The notes: generated by a model from the letters alone, not told the origin. 64,000 bases of DNA from Flaveria trinervia (GCA_025506515.1 CM046447.1:84517748-84581747); one strand, 5' to 3'; shown: positions 47,503-60,063, counted from the stretch's first letter. A program made the numbers and translations.

Positions 47503-48710
47503 GAACAATCTAATACCTCAGTCTGCTACAGGGGCAAAGGTTTTCAATCATCAATACATGTCTCTTGTGCACACCCCTGAACAACCAGTCGGCCTTGTTC
47601 TAACAATAAGCCATTCATCCTGTTTTAATTTTTTTTTTTTTTTGTTTTTTTCCTTTCCTTTTTTTTTTTTCCAACACCCATTATGTGCCTATTGACAATT
47701 ACCTGGGGGAAGAGGAAAAAGCTTCACACTGCTGCTTTTTGAACTGAAAAACCTCAAGCTGCATTGCTTAAACCCAGCCATTGTCTCTAAGTTGCAACAT
47801 GAGAATTCTTTGGTCTAGTGACTGTGAAGAGAGCATAGAAGCAGAATTTGACAATGACTTCTGGTTGAAATCGCATTGATATCACCAATGTTTGAGAAAT
47901 GGGTGATTCTTAGCTATGGCTAAACAATGAGATCAGTGCAAGTGTTTTGAGAAAAATAAACCTTCACAGCAAACAGAGGTTAATGTAGACTCTTGAAACC
48001 CTGTAGATGGTGGCAACTCAAATGAATTGAAGATGCAGAACTTCTCATGAGCACTTGTTGTGGATGAAGCTACTGAAGCTACAGGGCATCAGGTTAGAGG
48101 ACACATGCAATTGGTCACAAACCTGAAGAGGGAGTACTGCTATCATCATCATCATCAGTAGCATCCAGCCTTACCATGAGGGGTGAAATGTTGACAGGAG
48201 CAACAGCAGCAGTTTGATAAGGAACATATTGCAGTATGTCCAAATCAAATAGCTCCACGAGGGCTTTGTGGAATTTGTCCTTTGGCGATTCATTAAACTT
48301 AAAATGTCGAGTCTCTTCAACCATCTGGTTGCAGTTGAATACTCTGTATGCTTTGCAAGTGAGGAATAACAAAAAAGTACCCTGCTCACCTTAGGATCAA
48401 ATTTTGGAGTGATCCCGTGTGTTGAGAAGAAAAAGGACACCCAAAAGCTCTGAAGAATGAATTAGAGGGGCAAATGATGAAGAACTTCATCTGAGATTCA
48501 TCAACCTCTGATTTACTAGAACTCTATTTGTACTAGTACGATGTATTGACATCTTCAGCCCAAAAAGTAATGGATAGTCTAGAATGAGCTAACTGGACCT
48601 GCAGCTCTCATAAGGGTCGTTCTTTCTCTCCACTAATCCTTTGTTAGGAGTTCCTTGAATGCTAAATGCCTCTTGATTCCCTTTGAGAGGGTTGAAACTC
48701 ATCAATGTAT
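47503..48710 (-). pseudogene. Element B integrase end and RT start
   Basis: Minus-strand reading from 48710: a broken integrase end (VERKN-like near 48630, then sequence matching the post-Glu helix), a tail with KAYRVFNCNQMVEETRHFKFNESP (48365-48290), a linker, then the RT start (GTKWV-like near 47690, FAQE..DD..TFAPVA near 47560). An A-rich run (minus strand) at 47629-47670 replaces about 18 bp of RT. It is cut at 48710 by element E and at 47503 by element D. Confidence 0.78.
47629..47670. repeat. Poly-T/poly-A tract within B RT
   Basis: T-runs of about 15, 7 and 12 separated by G or CC. The matching place in A, D and E is ordinary coding sequence. Either a homopolymer expansion or an assembly artefact. 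Confidence 0.7.
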
Positions 48711-49595
48711 TGTTGGACCAAAGAACCAATGAGCCAAGATCAGAAAACTCTAAGTCCCACACGGTATCACAACAATGCTGAAAGCTCATCAGTAGTTTGA
48801 CAAGTGCTGAAGACTTCAACAGCTGAGATCAGTGCTGGAAGACCTTAACAGCTGAAGAACAAAGTGCTGAAGTACAACAGCTGAGAACACAAGTGCTGAA
48901 GCTGAAAGACCAAGTACTGAAGTACAACAGCTGAAGAGTTCACAAGTGCTTGAAGATCAACAACTGATGTACAAAGTCTGAAGACAAGACTGAAGACATC
49001 AGCTGATGATATCTACTGAAGTCAGGAGCTGATGAAAACACCTGAAGGTCAAAGTCTGAAGATCAAGTACTGAAGCCTCAGTAGTTTGTCACAACTGCTG
49101 AAGAGTACTTCTTCAGTAGTTGTGATATCAGTAGTTTATTTCTATTATGTTTCAGTAGTTTTGTAAAACGACTGAAGAGCTTGTTCTTCAGTCGTTGTAG
49201 TTCAGTAGTTTTATATTTTGTATAACATGCTGATATGTTCTCAGTAGTTGTTGAACATTTCAGTAGTTTGTTAAGATTAGGTATTTTTGTATTGGATCTG
49301 GCAGTTGTCACTTTCCGTGATAACAGCAGTGATTGTTGCACTCTATATAGGAGTGACAACCTATTGTAATCATGGGGGAATGAGTAAATGAATGGAATGA
49401 ATGATTGATTTGATTAGAAATATTCTACATCTATAAACATTCCTAGAAATCAGAAAATACATATTCTCTCCTTATAAACCGTATGCTATCTTAATGCTTA
49501 CAAGTATCGATTGCTTGCTACAAGTGTCTAATTCCAGTTTGTATTCCGCTGCTTTGTATTATGATACATCAAACTTGTGATCACTGATCCTGTCA
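48711..49595 (+). repeat. Element E 5' LTR
   Basis: TGTTGGACC...GATCCTGTCA, 885 bp. Palindrome at 49090-49124; TATA box CTCTATATAGGAG near 49341-49353. Confidence 0.94.
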
Positions 49596-49597
49596 AA

Positions 49598-49614
49598 TGG
49601 TATCAGAGCAGGTT
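49598..49614 (+). other. Element E primer-binding site (initiator tRNA-Met)
   Basis: TGGTATCAGAGCAGGTT, two bases after the LTR, identical to element A. Confidence 0.92.
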
Positions 49615-49829
49615 AATCATTGATCGATCTAATAATTGATCATTGAAACTGCTATTCAAGATCCAAGTTTGATTGAATAGCTTTTGTTTTTGCAAGAAAC
49701 GGTTATAGAGATTGAATTTCTGTATTCTGCTGTATTCATCTCCTTATCGATCTTTTTCTGGTTCTCATTGCGTTTGTTGTGTTTGTCTAAAACTTTTAAA
49801 ACTGAAACTAAATTGTTTTTGAACTGAAA

Positions 49830-52620
49830 ATGACCACTCCTTCAATGACCTCACAATACTGGTTCCTCAACCAAGCCTCCTATGCTAGGTAGGAATGAGT
49901 ATAACATATGGCAAAGACGTATGCTTCATCACCTGTCTGTTAACAGCGCAGGGTGTGGACATCAGTGGTACATGGTCCACACAGCCTATGGTGAAAAACC
50001 CGGAAACCAATCAAATGGTTCCGAAGAGGAGGGAGCAATACTCAGATGAGGATAAGAAGTTGCTTGAGATTGATGCAAAACCCATGGAATTCTGGCCATG
50101 GCATTGCCCAATGAAATCTATTCTGGGCTAATGCATCATGAAAATGCCCATGACCTCTGGATTGCTTTGAAAGAACAATTTGGAGGAACAGATGAGGTCT
50201 TGGCAAATAATAGAGAAATTCTTGCCCAACAATATGAGACATTCTCTCATAGAAGGGTGGAGACAACGACTCAACAATATGAGCGGTTTCTTGGTTGATC
50301 TCTGAACTAAAAATGGTCAAACTGAATACACCAATATTCAGATGAATAACAGATTTCTCAGATCACTGCCTGAGAGATGGGACATATTACTATTGTCCTA
50401 CGCTCCAGTGCAAGTTTGGACAAACTATCTCTCACCCAACTCCATGGGAAAGCTCACTTTCGATGAGAGAGATAGAACAGAAGAGAAGCTGTCTTCATCT
50501 GAAAGCTCACTGAATGAAGACTTTATACAAGGCAACACTGCCTTGTGAGTCAGGGTCAGAATATGCTTCATCTGAATGCCAGTATGATGAGCATATTAAT
50601 TCTCTTTCAAGCACTTCTGATTCTGCATTTGTAAGTGTTGATGGGGTCGTTACTGGTTAATAATGACAATCTATGTTTCATTATGGATGATCTCAATGGG
50701 ATTGCTGATGATGATTTAGAAGAGATGGATATTTGAGCCAAATGGCCTTGATAAATATCAGATCTCAGAAGTTCTACAAAAGAACTGGAAGAAAATTCCC
50801 AGGACTCTCTGGCAAAACAAAGTTGTTTGACAAGAGCAAGTTGAGGTGTCACAAATGCCAACGGCTTGGACACTTTGCAAGAGAATGTAGATCAACTGGA
50901 TCTAACTCTAATGCACCATTTGTGACTTTCCTGGCAATAGTCAACAACACAGAGGGCAACATCCTGTCACATCTAGTTCATCATCCTCAACAACAATCTC
51001 CGGCATTTTTGTCCCTCAGTGTCAAATGCCATATCAGTACCCTGTTATGCATGCCACAGTCAAATCAAGTTCAAGTTCCTATGACAACACAACCTCATGC
51101 ATTACCAGAACCTCAGCTTTCCTATCTCATCAACAACCTCAATCTCAACAACACAGCTTCTTCACCCAGGAGTTGTTGACTGGAGCAGTTTACCAGATGA
51201 CTTGTCTGGTCATGATCAACTGTTCTCAGGTGCTGGTCAACATGGTGGTGACAGTCCTTTGGGAATCTAGCTCTTATGGCTTGGGAGTCTGCTGTACTTC
51301 ATTTCCAATGCCTCTACACCTCAGGTATCACAGGTATCCTCTGAGGCAAAAGCCAAATTATGTTCTGAACCATGCATAGAGCATTTGCTTCCATTAGAGA
51401 AGCAATGTAGCTTTAATTAATAAGAACAGTGAGCTAGAACAAATAATTTCCAAAAACAAAGCTGAGTTGAGTTTGTGCTCAAAGATAAAATTGATGAGGT
51501 TTATAAACTGAATTGCCAAATAATGATGATAAGGCTAGAGGAATGTACTTCTAGAGAAGTACAAAGATCTCAAAGAAACCTTGCAGTTACCCAGGTCGAG
51601 GTGATAGATGGGTACAATCATGCAAAGGTTTTGAAATGCTTCTTAGTAAGCAATCTGCTTCAAATGTGAAGTTTGGAATTGGCCACAACACACTGCTCCA
51701 CCTACAGATTTTACCCCAAGAGCAGAGGTAGAATCTGATGGTGGAGAGGATAACCAATCCATCACTTATGTGATCTACCTTCTGATACAGCACAATCAGA
51801 AGTAGCAGTCAGCATCAAGCACTCTTTGAACCTATCAGCTGATGTTGATGGTCCAAATGCTGACATTCACATGATCAATAGGTTGATCAAATCAGGAGTA
51901 ATCCTGAAGGTCCTGAAAGGACTGGAGAGCAGGATTTAACATCTGAAGTTCAAACTTCAACTGCTGTCAGTACTGAGAGAAGAAAACTGGCAGTAGAAGA
52001 GTTTTAGACTACTAAAGAGGTGTCAAGAAAGCAACCAATGCTCTAAAGCATTGAGAACAAGTCTTCTGTTGCTTCACAATCTTTAGTTGATGATCACCTA
52101 AGATGAAGAAGAAACCATGTGAAGTATGTGGTTTGTTCAATCATCTTACAGATGATTGTTGGTACAAAAGAGGTTCCAAACCTCAAACAAAAAGAAGAAA
52201 TCAATGAGAAAATGGTAAATTTAAAAATGAAAACGGAGTTTGAGACCACATTTGTATCAGCAATATCAAATCTGTAACCCTTAGTCCTTAAAGAAATCCA
52301 AAAAGAAGGAGTTTAAACAGTGACAGCTGAGGTGTGCTCAAAAAGAAAGGTGCAACATTGGACCTTATCTAACTCCACTAGCAATGTGCTGATGAGCTGA
52401 AAGCTTTATCACAAAATTAGACCACAGCTGGTGATGATAGTAAACATCTGTTTGGGTAGAGTGAACCAACTAGATTCTCCTATGTTGAAACCACAGAAAA
52501 GGAGTCTAAGCCAAAGGACTCCTCTTTACACCATCTTCTTCTTCTCAGGATGTTGTTATCAAATAAACATGTTAGTTTACCATCTTATGATGAGGACCAG
52601 GCCCAAAACCAAAAGGTTTG
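49830..52620 (+). pseudogene. Element E gag, frameshifted
   Basis: It starts MTTPS at 49830. An intact piece of the Gag core, NAHDLWIALKEQFGGTDEVL, lies at 50145-50205. The first zinc knuckle CHKCQRLGHFAREC is intact at 50847-50888, followed by a His/Gln/Pro-rich stretch. The spacer contains a predicted coiled coil (51420-51640). The second knuckle CEVCGLFNHLTDDC is intact at 52118-52159. It is the only plus-strand copy with both knuckles complete, but at least ten one-base indels interrupt the frame. Gag forms the cytoplasmic particle and packages RNA. Confidence 0.87.
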
Positions 52621-52925
52621 GGTCTCTAAAACTAACTGATTGTTTATTATTGCAGGGTTCTTCAACATGCCAAAGTAGCATCTGGTATGTAGACAGTGGG
52701 GGATCTATGCACATGACTGGGAACATCTCCTTCTTCATGACTACTCTCAAGGAAAGAAGGGATTGTCTCTTTGGCAATGATGCTAGGGTTACATCATAGG
52801 TAAGGGTTTTGTCTCCAATGGAGAAATCAAATTTGATGATGTTAATCATGTGGAAAATCTCAAGTACAATCTCTTGAGTGTCAGTCAAATGTGTGATAAA
52901 GGACGATGTTGCCTTTTCACAAGTC
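52621..52925 (+). pseudogene. Element E aspartic protease domain
   Basis: SSIWYVDSGGSMHMTGN with the catalytic DSG at 52692-52700, then a strand region matching FGNDARVTS and NLLSVSQMCD-like sequence to 52900. The upstream boundary contains a stop in the frame of KVWVSKTN (52610-52640), so gag and protease lie in different frames here, as in A and D. Confidence 0.88.
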
Positions 52926-53990
52926 AAAACTATAGGATTCTGTCATCCAAGTTTTGCACTTGATTGACAAGGTGTTGGATGATCACACTCTCCTGAAAGC
53001 CAACAGGACAGGAGAGTGTATGCCTTAGATCTCTTCTAAGAAATATAGATCTCAAAGGCAATCCTTGCCTATTTTCCAAAGCCTCTCTCAAGAATCTAAA
53101 CTGTGGCACAGGAGGCTTGGTCATGTTATCTCAAAAACCATGAATCAGCTTAGCCACAATAGTTTAGTCAGAGGCTTACCAATAAAGGAGTTCACTGTGA
53201 TGAACCTGCACTGCTTGTTAAAAGGAAAACAGCACAAGTCTCATTCCCTCCTATGAAGTGTCCAAGTCCACTGTCTGCTTGCAATTACTGCATATGGATC
53301 TATTTGGTCCTGTGAGAGTAATGAGCATGGCAAAGAAGAAATACTGTCTAGTAATTGTGGATGATTACTACAGATTTGTATGGACTTTCTTCTACATTCA
53401 AAGGATGAGGCTACTCAGAAGATTATCCACTTTGTGTGTACATTGAGAAGCAGTATTCCCTTCCAGTCAAGTGTATTAGGAGTGATAATGGAACTGAGTT
53501 CAGAAATATTACACTTGATGACTTCTATCTTTCAAAGGGAATCAAAAGGCAGTTCAGCATTCCAAGACTCCAGAACAAAATGGAGTAGTGGAGAGAAAGA
53601 ACAGGACCCTCATTGAAGCTGCAAGGTCCATGTGGTGACTCAGGTTTGCCATTGACCTTTTGGGGCGAAGCTGTCAACACAGCTTCTTATGTGCAAAATA
53701 GAGTTTAGTAAATCAGGAGAGGTTGATGAAGTACTCCATATGAAGTTCCATCATTTGGCTCCTCTGATTTCATTTTCAAAGCATTTGGGTTTCCCCTGTT
53801 TTATTCTCAACACAAAGGATCAACTCACAAATTTGATCTAAGGTGGATTGCAGGATACTTTGTTGGTTATTCATCTACTTGCAAGGCATACAGAGTCTTC
53901 AACTGTAGAACAAAGATGGTTGAAAGAAACTCTACATGTTAAGTTTAATGAATCTCCGAAGGACAAGATTCCACACGTCCTGTGGAGTTG
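52926..53990 (+). pseudogene. Element E integrase domain
   Basis: KLWHRRLGHVISK near 53095 (His pair), Cys region with KGKQHK near 53225, LLHMDLFGPVRVMSMAKKKYC (53282-53345, first Asp), RFVWTFF, SDNGTE near 53483 (second Asp), NGVVERKNRTLIEAARSM near 53580-53632 (Glu). The tail AYRVFNCRTKMVERNSTC region near 53888 and HVKFNESPKDKIP follow. The active-site residues are all present, though in different frames. Confidence 0.87.
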
Positions 53991-54439
53991 TTTGATTTGG
54001 ACATCTGCAATATGTTCCTTATCAAATCCTGCTGTTGCTCCTGTCAACAGTCACCACTGGTGGTACTGCTGATGATGATGATGATGGCAGTACTCACCTC
54101 TTCAGTTTAGTGATCAGCTGCCTGACTCAGCTAGACCTGATGTTCCTGTAGCGCCAGTAGCACCATCCACAACAAAGCTGATGAGATTTCTTCGAATTCA
54201 ATTCCTTTGAATTACCATCCACTGATGGTTTCAAGGAAATGATTCACCAATCACCATCTGTTGCTGCTGAACCGGCTACAAACACTTGCACAGATTCATT
54301 GTGTATCAGATCTGAAGAATCACCCTATGTCTCAAATCATTGGTGATATCACTGCTGGAGTATCAACAAGAAGTCAATTGTCAAATTTCTGCTTCTATGC
54401 TCTCTTCATCAGTCAGCAAGAGCAAAGAATTATCACATT

Positions 54440-55260
54440 GCTTTAAAGGACAATGGAGGGTGATGCCATGCAGCTTGAGCTTCTTCAGTTCAGAAACAGC
54501 AAGTGTGGGAACTGGTTCCTCTACCTCCAGGTAAGTGTGCAATAGGCATAAATGGGTGTTTAGGAACAAAACTGATGAAATGGGCTTATTGTTAAGAACA
54601 AGGCCAGGCTGGTTGTCAGGGGTTTGCACAAGAAGAAGGTATTGATTATGATGAAACCTTTGCCCCTGTAGCCAGACTGGAAGCAATTCGATTTTTTTTA
54701 ACTTATGCTGCTTATCAAAACCTTAAAGTCTTCAAATGGATGTCAAAAGTGCATTTTGGTATGGAAAAGTTAAAGAAGAGGTTTATGTATGTCAACCTCC
54801 AGGCTTTGAGGACAATAAACATCCTAATGGTGTATAAGCTTGATAAGCTCTTATGGGTTAAAACAAGCTCCAGAGCCTGGTATGAGACATTATCAAACTT
54901 TCTTCTGAAAAACAATTTCACTAGAGGCTCCATAGATAAGACTTTATTATTAAGAAAGCTGGGCAGCATAATCTACTTGTTCAAATTTATGTAGATGATA
55001 TCATTTTTGCATCTTCTGATCCAAAGTTGTGTGATGCCTTTACAAAGTTGATGCAACAGAAGTTTGAAATGAGTGCCATGGGAGAACTACAGTCTTTCTG
55101 GGGTTGCAAATCAAACAAAAGGCTGATGGAATTTTCATTATCATCCAAATATACAAAAGATCTTTTGCAAAAGTTTGATTTACAAAACTGTAAGCCCTGT
55201 TCTACTCCCATGAGCAGCACCACACAACTGGACTCAGATCAGAAAGGTAAAGTGGTTGAT
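54440..55260 (+). pseudogene. Element E reverse transcriptase domain
   Basis: Begins with GDAMQLELLQF; LPPGKCAIG near 54525; [22 protein letters not shown] (54622-54692); DVKSAF near 54738; [14 protein letters not shown] near 54790; RAWYETLSNFLLKNNFTRGSIDKTL near 54873-54950; catalytic YVDDI at 54988-55002; QQKFEMSAMGELQ near 55054. About eight indels. The preceding 53991-54439 encodes a low-complexity Ser/Pro/Asp linker with the STRSQLSNFC motif. Confidence 0.88.
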
Positions 55261-55930
55261 GAAACACTTTACAGATGTATGATTGGGTCCTTGATGTATT
55301 TAACAGCTTCTAGACCAGATATTATGTTCGCTACATGTGTTGTGCTAGATTTCAGGCTGCACCTAAAGAGTCTCATCTGATTGCAGTCAAGAGGATCTTT
55401 AGATATCTGCAAGGCACTCCATCTCTAGGTTTATGGTACTCTACCGGACATTCTGGTAAATTAGTTGCTTTTTCTGACAGTGACTATGCAGGGTGTAAGT
55501 TGACCAGGAAATCAACTTCTGGTGGATGTCAATCCTAGGCAACTGCTTGATTTCTTGGCAGAGCAAGAAACAGACCTCAGTTGCTACATCCACTGCTGAA
55601 GCAGAGTACATTGCTGCTGCAAGCTGTACATCTCAGGTACTCTGGCTTCAAAACCAACTTTTGGATTATGGCATTACAGAGACTAAGACTCCATTGTTAA
55701 TGGATAGTGCTTCAGCTCTTTGCATTGTCAAAAATCCAGTCCAGCACTCTAGGACCAAACATATAGAGATCAGACATCATTTTATAAGGGATTGTTTTGA
55801 AAAAGGTCTGATTGATCCTATGTTTGTGCCTAGTGCTGATGAGCTTGCAGACATTTTTACTAAGCCTTTGGATAGTTCAACTTTCCAAAACCTGGTGTTA
55901 AGGCTTGGTATGCTGCAGCTAGATAAGTGA
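55261..55930 (+). pseudogene. Element E RNase H domain
   Basis: MIGSLMYLTASRPDIMFATC, then FQAAPKESHLIAVKRIFRYL, FSDSDYAGCKLTRKSTSGG (55470-55530), and an open 134-codon stretch with SWQSKKQTSVATSTAEAEYI, LMDSASALCIVKN, HSRTKHIEIRHHFIRD and ADELADIFTKPLDSST, ending at a TGA at 55928. Only two frame changes are needed, making it the best-preserved enzyme domain in the window. Confidence 0.92.
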
Positions 55931-56296
55931 CAACTACTGATGATCTTAGTAATTCATACTGATGATCATGAGTACCTATGTCACATATAAGTACTGATGA
56001 GCTCTTTTACCTCAGTAGTTTTTATAACTACTGAAGGCTAAATGTCTCACAAGTACTGAAGTACTTCATCTGTTCTAAACTACTGATGCAGTTACAACTA
56101 CTGCAATCAGTAAAAACAGATAAGTACTAATGTCCTATGAAACAACTGAAATCAGCCAAAAAGACTGATGAATGTGTTGAGGACAGATTGAAACAGCTGA
56201 AAAGCTAAGAATTGACGAAAAACAGCTGAAAAGAATTTTCTCTTCGTCGTTTGTACAACTGCTGTTTCATTCTAAACAACCGAAGCAAAACCACGT
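55931..56296 (+). other. Element E spacer after pol
   Basis: Non-coding DNA with irregular CAGTAGTT/ACTACTGA motifs; same as 25918-26278. Confidence 0.6.
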
Positions 56297-56582
56297 CTTC
56301 AGTAGTTTTTATAACTACTGATGACTGATACCAAGTCTTCAGTTGTTTACAACAGCTGATGACAAAACCACTGTCTTCAGTAGTTTCATAACTACTGATG
56401 ACAAACACCAAGTCCTCAGTTGTTTCAATCATCTGAAGTCAAAACCACGGTCTTCAGTAGTTTCTAAACTACTGATGCCTAACACCACGACTTCAGCTGT
56501 TTCAACGTCTGAAAGGATAACAGCATGTCAACGGTCGTTTAAAACTACTGATGACTAACACCACATCCTTCAGTCGTTTCCT
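56297..56582 (+). repeat. Tandem 38-40 bp hairpin array upstream of the E aORF
   Basis: About seven units of the CTTCAGTAGTT / AACTACTGATGAC hairpin, near-identical to 26279-26562. The array stops about 12 bp before the TATA box. Confidence 0.8.
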
Positions 56583-56593
56583 TACCCGTACCC

Positions 56594-56601
56594 TATAAAT
56601 A
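56594..56601 (+). promoter_or_regulatory. TATA box of the E aORF promoter
   Basis: CGTACCC-TATAAATA-CCC, 72 bp upstream of the aORF ATG at 56673. Confidence 0.6.
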
Positions 56602-56672
56602 CCCTAACCTGAGCTCTCCATGCTTCATCTTCTTCAAACCTAACGTTCCTCTCCAAAACTTCCCTCTTCTCC

Positions 56673-59600
56673 ATGGCGTCTATGCAAATTAAACCGCGAC
56701 ACAACTGTGTTGCCTACCTCACAAAATCGCCGATCTGGACTAAGTTCGATACTGCTATCGATCTTATGGTTCAGTCCAATACAACAAGGCATTCCTTCTG
56801 AACCCCGTCTTACATGCCGAATCCTTGAACCAATTTTGGACGAACGTTACTGTTACCACTAAGGAGAGCAACACACCATCCCTCCGGTCAGTCGTCAACA
56901 ACAAAGAAGTAGTCATTACTCCTGCAACAATCCGTAAAATTTTTCAACTGAATGATGCTACTTCTCCTGCTGGATATCCGAAGGGCACCATAGATCTATC
57001 CTTTGCTCAGCATGGATATCAAGGCGATCTCAGTGCCACCACCATCATGAAGAAACACTTTAATGACGCTGAGCGCCTGATTTTTCACATGGTAAATGTA
57101 TGTTTGGCCCCTAAGACGTCGTCTTGGGATCAAATGTCCACCAAATGGCAGCAGGTAATGTATTCTATCCTTGAGCAACAACACTAAACTTTTCAGAATT
57201 AATATTTTCAGAGCTCAAAGATATGGCCAAAAACTAACTGCCAACCGTTGGATACTTTATCCACGGTTCATAATGGCCATTATTACAGACCAGCTTAATG
57301 CTGAGGGACTTGTTGGCTTGGGAGTCCCTGCTACGGCTGTTCTGCCGGAAGTAAACTCCCGGCACAACTCTGACCGGACACTAAAAATGGCTGCCAAGCT
57401 GCGAAAACCCACCAGCTGGAACCCACAGCCACCACCTCCAAATCCAAAGTCCCTACCAAACCCACCAAAAGAAACCCAAAATGGCTACTCAGGGAATTGA
57501 GTCCCCTGAGGATGCCCCTGCAACACAAACGCAGGATATATCCACTAGTCCAAACCCCCTAGTGGATACAATGACTCTCCCGCCACAGCCGCTCAGGCTT
57601 CCTCTCAACAGGAGCCTGCAGCAACTCCCCAAGGGGCACCTACTTATCTGGGATCTTACTCACTTGAGGAGATTGCCATTGAAGAGCACCATCACCCCAG
57701 GTGCACACTGCTTCTATCCCCTCCCCCCAAACAAACGCCCCTCACAGCCCAACTTTAATAATGCACAAGTGCTGACTCAATTGCACTCCTCACCCCCTCC
57801 CCAGAAACCACTTACTACTGGGAATACCTCTACAATTGAGGGGGAGGAACACAGTGCACCTGAGAACCCACAGCACAGGGGTTTCCCAATTCTATCTCCT
57901 GGTGTAGACAAGGAGCTTAGAATATCTAGTGAGGCTGCCACCTCCTCTGACTCAGCACATGACCAGAGTGAGGCTGGTAACATTGCTAAGACCTCCCTAG
58001 AGGCAACAGCTGATGATGGACATTGTCCTGAGGCTGGAAGTCCCCAGTACCAAGCACAAGGGGCACATGCACCAATGGTCTACACCCAGTGCATGTAAAT
58101 CCTGCTCTAAGCAGGAGGTCAGCTGATTCAGCTTCGGCTGATGATGACCTGGGCTTCTTCTATGATGTTCTTGCCCAGAACACAATCCTGGAAGAGAAAG
58201 TCAGTAGGCTGCAAAACCTACTTGACCAACTCTCACAGGAGAGAAAGACCATCTGCCTCAATCCACCACAGATGGCACCTTCCCTTGAAGGTTTCACAAA
58301 CACAGAGCCACCCCAAAATCAACCACCTGCCTCTGCTTCAGGCCCTACTTCTCAGGAACAGAACCCTCCTGAGCAAATAGGGCTGTACTCCAAAATTCCC
58401 TCCCTCTCATCACACCAATCACTGATATAGTGATCAAAGCCCTTGATGAGAGGCTTTCCTTCACATTACAGCCCTTGGTTGATGCTGCTATCCAAAAGAC
58501 TCTTTCTGCGGTACAAACCCCTTCCTCCAATGCAACCAAAAAGTGGGAGAGTACTGCAGTGAAAGAAAGGAAGAGGAAAAGATCCAAGGAAAAGGAAGTA
58601 ATGCAAGCCCAAGAGGAGGAAAAAGAAAAGCAACCTCTGCTCACTTACAAGCGAAAGAGAAGTGCTGATGATCACACTGCTGAAGACAAATCCTTGGAGG
58701 AGCTGGTCAAGAAGCTGACACCACACACAGCCGATCCATGGATAAAATAATTGAACAACTCTTCAGGCAGGGGTTTGACACAGCCACACTGGATAGTGAG
58801 ATCAGAAGGTTAGAAGTACAAGAGATACAAACCCGATGGGCAGGGTATGATGCTCTTGAGAAAGGAGAGGTTGGAAATAATGATCCGCAAAGGTTAGAGA
58901 TGGCTAAACTCACAAAGGCGAAACTAACTACAAGGATGCTAGATCAACCTTCCCTTCCACCCACTCAAACAGATCTTATCCCTCAAATCTCCAACCAACC
59001 TCTAAGCCAAAATCCAAACATCCTCATTCTTCAAAACCAATTCCTTCACCACCCAACCATCATCCAGTGATGTACCCAGAAGGAGGAGAAGGGTGCTGAG
59101 GATGGAAGAAGAAGAAGAAGAGGATGAATGATAGTCTGCCACTCTCTGCTGTTCTGAAGCTACAAAACCCCGAAGTCAACCCATGATCACACCTGACTCT
59201 CAAAGGGAAATGGTCAGAGTCAAGATAGAAGAAGAAGAACAACAGAAACAGCACGATGAGCAACTGTTGAAGATGGTTGACAAGGAATTTCCTCAGTCAT
59301 CATTATTGAAGCCATGAAAGGGCATGCTCAAAGGCTGTACACTCTCAGGCACCCCTTTTAGTATCAGAAGGAGAGAGTGAGAGTATGGCCAGACCCCAGG
59401 GTGAGTTCTAGAATCCATAAAAGAACTATCCCACACAGATACAATTGCCAGGTACGAAAAACAATAGAGTCTACACCATCATGTTGGCAGTTGTAGTCTC
59501 ACCTTGGGAAATCATTGATGAATTCAAGAAAGCTCACCAAGCAAAGAAGACCCCTCAAGCCTTACTAGAAAACAAGATGATTAAGAAGGGGTTGTTATAT

Positions 59601-59849
59601 AAAAGGCTTGAAGACATCCAGAAGAATGAGCTCCAGTTACTCCTTGAAGGCAACCATCCTGATGAATTTGTATATAGGGAGGTAACTACGGTGGAGCTGA
59701 AAAATGGCAGGACCATGAAGTACTTATCAGAGTACTATGGTCCAGAGTTCTTCTTCGAAGGAGGAGCAGAAGAACTCTCTCAGGAGGAACAAGTTGTTCT
59801 CCTTGAGGCCTATGTTCGTGAGTCATACAGATTCATTATGGGGAAGTGA
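56673..59849 (+). pseudogene. Element E aORF
   Basis: Starts MASMQIKPRHNCVAYLTK. The N-terminal domain is open for 120 codons at 56825-57187 (NQFWTNVTVTT, VVNNKEVVITPATIRKIF, HFNDAERLIFHMVNVCLAPK, SSWDQMSTKWQQVMYSILE), then NRWILYPRFIMAIITDQL. Next are Pro-rich and Ser/Asp sections, a strongly basic patch (VKERKRKRSKEKEV and YKRKRSADD near 58560-58670, nuclear-signal-like), helices with LDSEIRRLEVQEIQTRWAGY, and the conserved C-terminal block, open for 134 codons at 59445-59849. A segment of about 147 bp is absent near 58889 compared with A and D. Product unknown. Confidence 0.78.
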
Positions 59850-60049
59850 ATCTCATGAATGGGATAACACTCTGTGTCCAGTCCCCAAAACAGAGTTCCC
59901 ATTCATACTCTGCCAAACAAATATTTGAGATTTCTTCCCAGGCCGGAGCTTACATGGGTCATCTTCTCTACTGATCAAGAAGGAAAAAGACCAACATTTT
60001 GCCATCAATAAGTGGGAGTATAAATAAGTTAGAGGTTTTGGCTGCATTG

Positions 60050-60063
60050 GTTCAGGGGGAGTT
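60050..60063 (+). other. Element E polypurine tract
   Basis: GTTCAGGGGGAGTT, directly before the LTR start at 60064. Confidence 0.88.

Noticed and set aside
48115..48440. Possible separate host gene on the minus strand
   Set aside because: KAYRVFN...HFKFNES is the copia post-integrase tail and fits the B element frame.
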